From: Chloroflexota bacterium
GTDB lineage: Bacteria > Chloroflexota > Dehalococcoidia > Dehalococcoidales > Fen-1064
DNA: 14,452 nt
Direction: 5' to 3'
NCBI GenBank assembly: GCA_026389745.1
Contig: JAPLHG010000027.1
Location: 1-14,452, forward strand
Part shown: positions 7,971 through 13,098 of the stretch, piece by piece
Position numbering within the stretch: position 1 is the first letter of the stretch
Layout: each line of letters starts with the position of its first letter
The notes under the pieces: generated by a model
The model's database searches: none
The model's input: only the letters and a program-made list of their open reading frames with translations
Told to the model about the DNA's origin: nothing
Made by a program: the position numbers and the translations under genes

Positions 7971-9293
7971 CTATCTGCTATCGGGCCGGGCGGCGTAGAT
8001 TTTCTGCTGGATATTGAAAACCTGCCGCTTCAGATGAGGGTCATTGTTGATAGAACTGGACATTTTTTCATAGGCATAACTGATGGTGGCTGGGCTTCGG
8101 TCACCTAACTCCCTGCCGATTTCAGACAGTGAGCAATCGGTTTCCTGCCGTATCAGGTACATGCACACCTGGCGGGCAAAAACTGTCGCCTTATCCCGCC
8201 CTCTGCCCCTAAGGTCAGACAGGGTTAGCCGGAAGGTGCCGGCAACGGTTTCAGTGATGAGATTCGGCGTAATGGCCGCCAGCTTTGGTTCTTTGCCGGC
8301 AATGTCTTCCAGGGCACGGGCCGCTATCTCGGGGGTTACCATAGTTCTTAGAAGCGCGGAGTAGGCCACGACCCGATTCAGAGAACCCTCCAGCGCCCGG
8401 ATGTTTTCTTTGATCTGTAAGGCGATGAACTCTAAGACATCAGGTTCGATGTCGACGCCGTCCCGCCGGGCTTTGTTTTGCAGGATGCCCAGCCGTGTTT
8501 CGAAGTCCGGCGGCTGCAGGTCAGCCACCAGCCCCCACTCGAGGCGCGAGCGTAGCCGCTCTTTAAGCATGGGGATAGATTTTGGTGGCTGGTCGCTGGC
8601 CAGGACAATCTGCCGGTTGTTGCTGTGGAGTTCGTTGAAGGTGTAGAAGAAGTTCTCCTCGGTCTGCTCCTTGCCGGCGAAGAACTGCACATCGTCTACC
8701 AGTAAGATATCGGCATTGCGGAATTTCTTACGGAACTCATCGGTGGTTTTTTCGCGGATGGCGGTGACTAATTCGTTGGTGTACTGCTCGGCGCTGACAT
8801 AGAGTGCCGCCAGATGATTGATCGCCACTTTGTTGCCGATAGCGTGGAGTAAATGAGTCTTACCCAGCCCAGCCCCGCCGTAGAGGAACAAAGGGTTGAA
8901 AGCCAGGCCCGGGTTTTCGACCACCTTGGCGGCGGCGGCATAAGCAAGATTATTCGAATTGCCTACTACAAAGGTATCGAAGGTATATCTGGGGTTAAAC
9001 AGGGGCAGGTTGGTCCGCTCCGGCAGGGATTTTTCGGGGCGGGCGGCGACGCGGAATTCCACCCTGACATCCTCCCGGACAACGCCGGTAAGTACTTTTT
9101 CAAGGAGAGAACGCTGGTTCTTTTCCAGATACTCGGCGACAAAGGTGTTGGGAACACCGATGACAAACTTTCCATCCTGACAATTCAGTCCGATAGTTTT
9201 GCTTAGCCAGGTGTGAAAATTTGCCTTGCTGATCTCAAGTTGTAATCGGCCTAAAGCGGCTTCCCAGATTTCTGGCGCCGGTCGAACTATCAT
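7971..9293 (-). CDS. dnaA: chromosomal replication initiator DnaA
   Basis: AAA+ ATPase that binds and melts the replication origin. It has 440 residues, with a very short linker domain II. Domain I (about 1-82) includes the typical ISKANFHTWL. Domain III (about 103-320) has Walker A GGAGLGKTH (Lys145), Walker B LLVDD (Asp200, Asp201), sensor 1 around Ser233-Asp234, the arginine finger Arg250 in ERLRSRLEWGL, and sensor 2 Arg299 in IRALEGS. Domain IV (about 345-440) is DNA-binding. Its signature reads GDRSPATISYA (397-407) instead of the usual GGRDHTTVxHA, so three of the residues known in E. coli to touch the DnaA box are changed. The ATG is preceded by AGGA at 7 bases. dnaN and recF, frequent neighbours in other phyla, are absent. 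The ATPase motifs, domain order and length support DnaA over Hda-like or DnaC-like relatives. Confidence 0.96.
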   Translation of the reverse strand: MIVRPAPEIWEAALGRLQLEISKANFHTWLSKTIGLNCQDGKFVIGVPNTFVAEYLEKNQRSLLEKVLTGVVREDVRVEFRVAARPEKSLPERTNLPLFNPRYTFDTFVVGNSNNLAYAAAAKVVENPGLAFNPLFLYGGAGLGKTHLLHAIGNKVAINHLAALYVSAEQYTNELVTAIREKTTDEFRKKFRNADILLVDDVQFFAGKEQTEENFFYTFNELHSNNRQIVLASDQPPKSIPMLKERLRSRLEWGLVADLQPPDFETRLGILQNKARRDGVDIEPDVLEFIALQIKENIRALEGSLNRVVAYSALLRTMVTPEIAARALEDIAGKEPKLAAITPNLITETVAGTFRLTLSDLRGRGRDKATVFARQVCMYLIRQETDCSLSEIGRELGDRSPATISYAYEKMSSSINNDPHLKRQVFNIQQKIYAARPDSR

Positions 9294-9390
9294 AAACTAT
9301 TCCTAAACCAAGCCGCACCCCTGACAAGCACACCCACACCCGGTTACGAGTGTTCTGCGGATTGGCGAAAATATTCTGGGGGGGGGACTT

Positions 9391-9406
9391 GTTGCTACCA
9401 AGCAAC
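9391..9406. repeat. hairpin next to a G9 tract in the dnaA leader
   Basis: GTTGCT and AGCAAC flank ACCA, a perfect 6-bp stem, lengthened by a wobble pair and an A-T pair outside. It begins 4 bases after the G9 run. In a dnaA transcript the order would be hairpin, then AAGT, then C9, which is not a terminator pattern. Confidence 0.5.
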
Positions 9407-9532
9407 GATAATTAGAATAGTATGTCTGACTGCTGGATAGCAAGGGTTTTGTTGTCAACTGCTGGTGGTTGCCGAGACTGAACTGCCACATTATTCTCAC
9501 TCAAAGGGTCTGCCTAGCTTTCTCTTTCGCTG

Positions 9533-9573
9533 TTTCTCTAACTTACAGATTGGATTATCAGGGGTTAGAGAAA
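9533..9573. repeat. 10-bp inverted repeat upstream of fmt
   Basis: TTTCTCTAAC (9533-9542) and GTTAGAGAAA (9564-9573) are exact reverse complements around a 21-base AT-rich centre; two G-T pairs can extend the stem inward. There is no U-run on either strand to make it a terminator. It may be an operator or a structured site in the dnaA/fmt control region. Confidence 0.55.
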
Positions 9574-9615
9574 AGTCAATTATTAGATAGCTTGCATGGC
9601 AACCGCCTGGTAATT

Positions 9616-9644
9616 TTGTGGCTGAGGGGTTTTGATGTTAAAAT
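9616..9644 (+). promoter_or_regulatory. probable promoter of fmt-mazG
   Basis: TTGTGG (9616-9621), a 17-base spacer, then TAAAAT (9639-9644), preceded by TGT as a TGn extended -10. The -35 is poor (TTG only). Transcription would begin near 9651, right before the GGAGGAG ribosome binding site at 9654-9660. Confidence 0.5.
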
Positions 9645-9665
9645 GCGTTAGTCGGAGGAGAAGCG

Positions 9666-10601
9666 ATGCGGATTGTCTTTATGGGCACGCCTGAATTTGC
9701 CGTTCGCCCACTGGAAAGTCTCGCCAGTAGCGGGTATGAGGTCGTGACGGTTTGTACCCAACCGGATAAAACGGCGGGTAGAGGCCGTGCGTTGGAAGAA
9801 CCGCTGGTGAAGAAATCAGCGCGGAAACTTAACCTTCCGGTGTTACAACCAGCCAATCTGAAATCGGCAGAGGTAAAGGCGCAGTTGGCCGAGTTGAAGC
9901 CGGACGCCATTGTGGTTGCCGCATTCGGCCAGATTTTACCGCGAGCGATTCTTGAACTCCCGCCTTATGGGTGCGTAAATATTCATCCTTCTCTCCTGCC
10001 GCGGTTCCGCGGGGTGGCGCCGGTGCCGGCGGCTATTCTTAGTGGTGATGAGTTTACCGGCGTCAGTATTATGTTGATGGATAAGGGAGTGGACACAGGT
10101 CCGGTGCTGGCAAGGGCTCAGATTCCGATTTTGTCGACTGATACCGCCGGTTCATTGGTGGAGAAGCTGTCCCTTATCGGGGCTCAGTTACTGTTAGACG
10201 TTCTACCGAGATGGTTCAGGAAAGAATTAAAGCCACAGCCGCAGAACGATGCCAACGCCACATGTACGAAGATGCTGGCTAAAGAAGCTGGGGAAATTGA
10301 CTGGCGATTATCGGCGGTGGAGCTCTGGCGATACGCGCGCGCTTACCAACCCTGGCCCGGATGTTATACCAGATGGCAGGGTAAGCAATTGAAGATAGTG
10401 GAAGCTATACCCCTGGCTGACGAAGGCGTTGCAGAACCCGGACGAGTGGTTACAGTTAAGGAAAGTTCTGCAGTGTTTGGTGTTGGCACCGGCAACGGTG
10501 TTCTGGGAGTTATGAAGGTTCAACTAGAAGGGAAAAGAGTAATGACCGCCGATGAGTTCTTGCGGGGGCAGAGACAGTTTATAGGGGCTGTTCTATCCTG
10601 A
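9666..10601 (+). CDS. fmt: methionyl-tRNA formyltransferase
   Basis: Formylates the initiator Met-tRNA using 10-formyl-tetrahydrofolate, so that bacterial initiation can proceed. The 311-residue length is normal. The start MRIVFMGTPEFAV is a family hallmark, and GGAGGAG lies 5 bases before ATG. The catalytic triad of the formyltransferase fold is intact: Asn105 and His107 in NIHPSLLPRFRG, and Asp143 in GVDTGP. The tRNA-binding loop region TAGRGRALEEPLVKK (36-50) is present. The C-terminal domain (about 205-311) contains the linker AKEAGEIDW and WPGCYTRW. The peptide deformylase gene, its partner in many genomes, is not next to it. mazG follows after a 70-base gap holding a strong palindrome. 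Other formyltransferases such as PurN are excluded by the length and C-terminal domain. Confidence 0.97.
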   Translation: MRIVFMGTPEFAVRPLESLASSGYEVVTVCTQPDKTAGRGRALEEPLVKKSARKLNLPVLQPANLKSAEVKAQLAELKPDAIVVAAFGQILPRAILELPPYGCVNIHPSLLPRFRGVAPVPAAILSGDEFTGVSIMLMDKGVDTGPVLARAQIPILSTDTAGSLVEKLSLIGAQLLLDVLPRWFRKELKPQPQNDANATCTKMLAKEAGEIDWRLSAVELWRYARAYQPWPGCYTRWQGKQLKIVEAIPLADEGVAEPGRVVTVKESSAVFGVGTGNGVLGVMKVQLEGKRVMTADEFLRGQRQFIGAVLS

Positions 10602-10625
10602 GCCTGATTATTAAGAGGTGTTGAT

Positions 10626-10657
10626 AATCCTCTCTCCCCCGATGGGGAGAGAGGATT
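10626..10657. repeat. perfect 14-bp palindrome with CGAT loop between fmt and mazG
   Basis: AATCCTCTCTCCCC (10626-10639) and GGGGAGAGAGGATT (10644-10657) are exact reverse complements. No U-run follows on either strand (plus continues AAAAGGGG, minus TATCAACA), so it is not a standard intrinsic terminator. The shape, a pyrimidine-rich arm with a four-base loop, resembles dispersed intergenic palindromes (REP-like). In the mazG message it would be a stable stem ending four bases before the ribosome binding site and could damp mazG translation or stabilise the upstream RNA. Confidence 0.75.
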
Positions 10658-10671
10658 AAAAGGGGACTAAA

Positions 10672-11463
10672 TTGACCTTACCCAGAGATTTGAGAAAGTT
10701 CGATGCCCTGCGGGAAATAATTACCCAACTAAGGGGACCGGATGGCTGTCCCTGGGACAGGGTGCAGACACATACCTCTTTGCGTGAAACCTTCCTTCAA
10801 GAGTGCTACGAGGTGTTGGAGAGTCTGGATGAGAGTGATGCTCGAAAACTGCAAGAGGAACTGGGCGACCTGCTTCTGCATATTGTTTTGCAGGCACAGA
10901 TTGCTACCGAGGCGGGTGAATTCAAGATTGAAGATGTCATCGAGGAGATAAGTAAGAAGCTGATTCACCGTCATCCGCATGTCTTCGGCACGAAGAAAGT
11001 CAAGAATGTCGAGGAAATTGTCCACAACTGGGAGACTCTGAAGAAAGAAGAGAAAGGCAAAAAAGGTAGCAGTGATTCTCTGCTTGCCAGCGTTCCCAAG
11101 AGCCTGCCTGCTCTGAGTTATAGCCAGGAGATACAACACCGTGTGGCGCAGGTTGGTTTCGATTGGGAAAACGACCAGGGTGTAATTGAAAAGCTAGCGG
11201 AAGAAGCTGAGGAATTTCAGCACGCCACTACCGAGAGAGAAAAGACTCAGGAATTCGGCGACCTTTTATTCACCCTAGCAAACATTGCCCGCCGACAGGG
11301 TATTGAACTGGAGGTGGCTTTAAGGGAAGCCAACCGGAAGTTCTGCCACCGCTTCAGTTATATGGAAGCAATCTGCCGTCAGCGTGGAGTTAAGATTGGT
11401 GACCTATCTTTTTCTGAGCAGAATGCCCTCTGGGAAGAGGCGAAGAAAAAGGCTGGGAAGTAG
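10672..11463 (+). CDS. mazG: nucleoside triphosphate pyrophosphohydrolase MazG
   Basis: Hydrolyses NTPs and dNTPs to monophosphates and pyrophosphate, clearing damaged or excess nucleotides. It has 263 residues with the two tandem all-alpha MazG domains of the E. coli type. The N-terminal repeat opens LRGPDGCPWDRVQTH and has an altered metal-binding helix, QECYE (43-47), where E-E-x-x-E is expected, with its partner ELGD (63-66) intact. The C-terminal repeat, catalytic in E. coli, has EEAEE (177-181) and EFGD (194-197) intact. The start is TTG with AGGGG at 6 bases; an in-frame ATG at 10642 is cut off by TAA at 10657, so TTG is the only reasonable choice. It is likely transcribed with fmt. 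Single-domain phage-type MazG is excluded by the duplicated repeat. Confidence 0.95.
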   Translation: MTLPRDLRKFDALREIITQLRGPDGCPWDRVQTHTSLRETFLQECYEVLESLDESDARKLQEELGDLLLHIVLQAQIATEAGEFKIEDVIEEISKKLIHRHPHVFGTKKVKNVEEIVHNWETLKKEEKGKKGSSDSLLASVPKSLPALSYSQEIQHRVAQVGFDWENDQGVIEKLAEEAEEFQHATTEREKTQEFGDLLFTLANIARRQGIELEVALREANRKFCHRFSYMEAICRQRGVKIGDLSFSEQNALWEEAKKKAGK

Positions 11464-11483
11464 TGTTAGTTCTTATTAGTTGT

Positions 11484-11657
11484 CTATCTATAAGGCAATT
11501 TCCTTTTCTCTTCAATAGTAATTTCCACAAATTTATATAACTCTTCTAATAAGTTCTGGTATAGATCTTTTACTTGTCCAGTCAATTCCATATAGTAGGT
11601 GTACCACAAAAAGAAGAATAACGGCCGGAGAGATCGCCCAGTCCTTATTTTTCTCAT
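11484..11657 (-). CDS. unrecognised small protein, 57 residues
   Basis: No family recognised. ATG at 11657 is preceded by GAGG with 5 bases spacing, and TAG is at 11486-11484, so the frame is self-contained. The protein starts basic (MRKIRTGRSLR), has a short hydrophobic-aromatic run PLFFFLWYTYY (12-22), then a helix-like amphipathic part (ELTGQVKDLYQNLLEEL, continuing YKFVEITIEE) and a basic end KRKLPYR. This order is ordered and protein-like, unlike random frames. A shorter version from Met23 lacks a ribosome binding site. It converges on mazG with a 20-base gap and is co-oriented with tRNA-Pro 120 bases upstream. Base composition is AT-rich compared with the neighbours, which may mean later arrival or the decayed end of a longer gene. 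A membrane-associated peptide is possible. Confidence 0.45.
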   Translation of the reverse strand: MRKIRTGRSLRPLFFFLWYTYYMELTGQVKDLYQNLLEELYKFVEITIEEKRKLPYR

Positions 11658-11690
11658 TCCTGCCTCTAAAAATCACCAGGGTAGTCGGAC

Positions 11691-11706
11691 TCTAAAATAT
11701 TTTAGA
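11691..11706. repeat. 16-bp perfect AT-rich palindrome upstream of the apgM-lysC promoter
   Basis: TCTAAAATATTTTAGA is fully self-complementary. It ends 6 bases before the -35 of the rightward promoter (11713) and lies 34 bases upstream of the small ORF's ATG, so it is well placed as an operator for either. It could also fold as a weak hairpin; no regulator family is recognised from it. Confidence 0.5.
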
Positions 11707-11712
11707 TTTTCG

Positions 11713-11741
11713 TTGAAAGCTAGTTGTGGCACTAGTATAAT
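11713..11741 (+). promoter_or_regulatory. strong sigma70-type promoter of the apgM-lysC operon
   Basis: TTGAAA (11713-11718; five of six -35 bases), exactly 17 bases, then a perfect TATAAT (11736-11741). Transcription would begin near 11748. The next rightward genes are the ApgM-family gene (11903) and lysC, giving a leader of about 155 bases that is antisense to the whole tRNA-Pro gene. Confidence 0.7.
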
Positions 11742-11777
11742 TGGGTGTGAGAGTTAGAAGTCTTGTGGGTTTAGAGA

Positions 11778-11854
11778 TGGTCGGGGCGAGAGGACTTGAA
11801 CCTCCGGCCTCAGCGTCCCGAACGCTGCGCGCTACCAAACTGCGCTACGCCCCG
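11778..11854 (-). tRNA. tRNA-Pro (anticodon CGG)
   Basis: Full cloverleaf on the minus strand. The acceptor CGGGGCG pairs perfectly with CGCCCCG; D stem GCGC/GCGC with loop AGTTTGGTA; anticodon stem CAGCG/CGCTG around TTCGGGA, giving anticodon CGG for CCG codons; T arm GGAGG-TTCAAGT-CCTCT. C1-G72 and discriminator A73 are the proline identity elements in bacteria. CCA is encoded in the DNA (11780-11778). The two-base D-stem link and the variable loop AGGCC are ordinary. It reads C-G-G in the anticodon, so another proline tRNA must serve most CCN codons elsewhere in the genome. Confidence 0.97.
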
Positions 11855-11863
11855 CATCGATTA

Positions 11864-11893
11864 ATTATAGGCTGAACTGCTCCCAATGCGCAA
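11864..11893 (-). promoter_or_regulatory. promoter of tRNA-Pro
   Basis: On the minus strand TTGCGC (11893-11888), an 18-base spacer and a perfect TATAAT (11869-11864) place transcription start near 11857, three bases before the mature 5' end at 11854. Only TTG of the -35 matches. Its -35 overlaps the ribosome binding site of the gene that starts at 11903 on the other strand. Confidence 0.55.
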
Positions 11894-11902
11894 GGAGAGA
11901 TA

Positions 11903-13094
11903 ATGAAATACTGTGTGCTGATTACGGATGGCGCCGCCGGCTTGCCGCTACCTGAGCGTGGTGGTAAGACCTCACTTGAATTGGCCCGCACCCCCAACTT
12001 TGATGCGATGGCATTGAGCGGTTTAGTGGGGCTGTCGCACAATGTCCCGCCTGGTATGGACCCGGACAGCGCCGTCGCCTGTATGTCCATCTTCGGTTAT
12101 GACCCGAAAATTTATTACACCGGTCGGTCGCCAATCGAGGCAAAGAGCCTGGGCATCGATTTTGTTCAGGGAGATATTCTCTTTCGCTGTAATCTGGTCA
12201 CGATTCGGGATGGGAAAATGGTCAGCCACAGCGCTGGCTCTATCAGTACCGAAGAAGGGCATCAGTTGGTTGCTTCTCTGGATGAGAAGCTGGGGAATAG
12301 CAGGGTTCGCTTTTATCCTGGTGTCAGCTACCGAAATATACTGAAACTGAAGGGTGCTAGCGATACAGCTCTGGCAGTCTGCACCCCACCCCACGATATC
12401 CCGGGGAGACCAGTTGCGGAATTTTTACCGCGTGGTAAGGGCAGCGACCTGCTCAGAGAATTGATGAAGCGTTCTGAGGTGGTGCTTGAAGAGCACCCAG
12501 TGAATAAGAAGCGGATTGCCCGCGGCGAATTACCTGCGACCAGTATCTGGCTTTTCTGGGGAAGCGGACGGCTTTCGGCCCTGCCTTCCTTCAAAGAGCT
12601 TTATGGTCTTAAGGCGGCGGTTACAACTGGTGTTGACCTGCTCCATGGGTTGGGCAAAATGGCGGGGATGCCCACACTGGAAATTCCCGGGGTAACCGAT
12701 GGCTCGGATAATAATTATGCGGGACAGGCTCAAGGTGCCCTTAAAGCTCTGGGAGATTATGATATAGTAATAATACATATAGAAGCTCCCGACCGATGAA
12801 GCCGGTCATGCGGGTTCATCAGAGAAGAAGATTGAAGCGATAGAGAAAATAGATGCGGAGGTTGTCAGTAGACTGCGCCGGTGGCGGCAGGATAAGTTGA
12901 AGGTGCTGGTGATGTCCGACCATCCGACCCCGGTTAAGGTGCGCACTCATACCGGCGACCCGGTGCCCTTTCTACTATGGGGTGCCGGCATCAGTGCCAA
13001 CGGGGGCAAGAGATTTACTGAGGCAGAAGCAAAGAAAACGGGGTTATCAGTTGACCCCGGATATGATATTATGAACAAGCTGATCAGGGAATGA
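11903..13094 (+). pseudogene. ApgM-family phosphotransferase, probable homoserine kinase, frameshifted
   Basis: Alkaline-phosphatase superfamily protein of the archaeal-type cofactor-independent phosphoglycerate mutase family. AAGGAG lies 5 bases before ATG. The first part (298 codons, TGA at 12797) has Asp9 in TDGAAG, GGKTSLELARTPNFD, a likely nucleophile Ser56 in PDSAVACMS, FGYDP and YYTGRSPIEA. It stops inside HIEAPD, which should continue EAGHAG. The rest, with the metal-binding MSDHPTP and THTGDPVPFLLWG, continues in another frame to 13094. The cause is a tandem CCGA (12789-12796); removing one copy restores a 395-residue protein, close to the family's usual length. lysC starts 4 bases on. 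The family includes a clade proposed as homoserine kinase, found with threonine genes; that fits here better than glycolysis. Without the tail, metal ligands are lost, so the short product should be inactive. Confidence 0.9.
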
Positions 13095-13098
13095 ATCA

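Larger units (their letters stand above)
9294..9665. other. 372-base divergent intergenic region dnaA/fmt
   Basis: It holds the dnaA leader on one side and the fmt promoter on the other. Visible structure: a run of nine G (9378-9386), a 6-bp hairpin (9391-9406), an ACTGCTGG octamer twice (9429 and 9458), and a 10-bp inverted repeat (9533-9573). A minus-strand TTGACA (9458-9453) has no matching -10 at a normal distance. Only one DnaA-box-like site, TTATTCTCA (9491-9499, one mismatch to TTATNCACA), is seen, so an origin is not supported here by the usual criteria. Confidence 0.5.
11464..11777. other. AT-rich gap between mazG and tRNA-Pro
   Basis: This 314-base stretch is clearly AT-richer than its neighbours. 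It holds a leftward 57-codon ORF (11657-11484), a 16-bp palindrome (11691-11706), a rightward sigma70 promoter (11713-11741) and a small inverted repeat CTAGT/ACTAG (11720-11735), each discussed separately. No integrase or transposase remnant is recognised. Confidence 0.6.

Noticed and set aside
9303..9500. 65-codon leftward frame upstream of dnaA
   Set aside because: Low-complexity, Cys/Pro/Ser-rich translation through the G9 tract, with no ribosome binding site.
9469..9651. 60-codon rightward frame in the dnaA/fmt gap
   Set aside because: Spans the 10-bp inverted repeat and the fmt promoter, has no ribosome binding site and no protein-like pattern.
7755..9665. Replication origin (oriC) around dnaA
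   Set aside because: No cluster of canonical DnaA boxes and no clear AT-rich unwinding element with repeats. It stays possible only if this DnaA reads another motif, so it is not annotated.
11778..11854. tRNA-Pro as an attachment site for an integrated element
   Set aside because: No integrase or duplicated tRNA 3' end was found nearby; the AT-rich neighbour alone is not enough.
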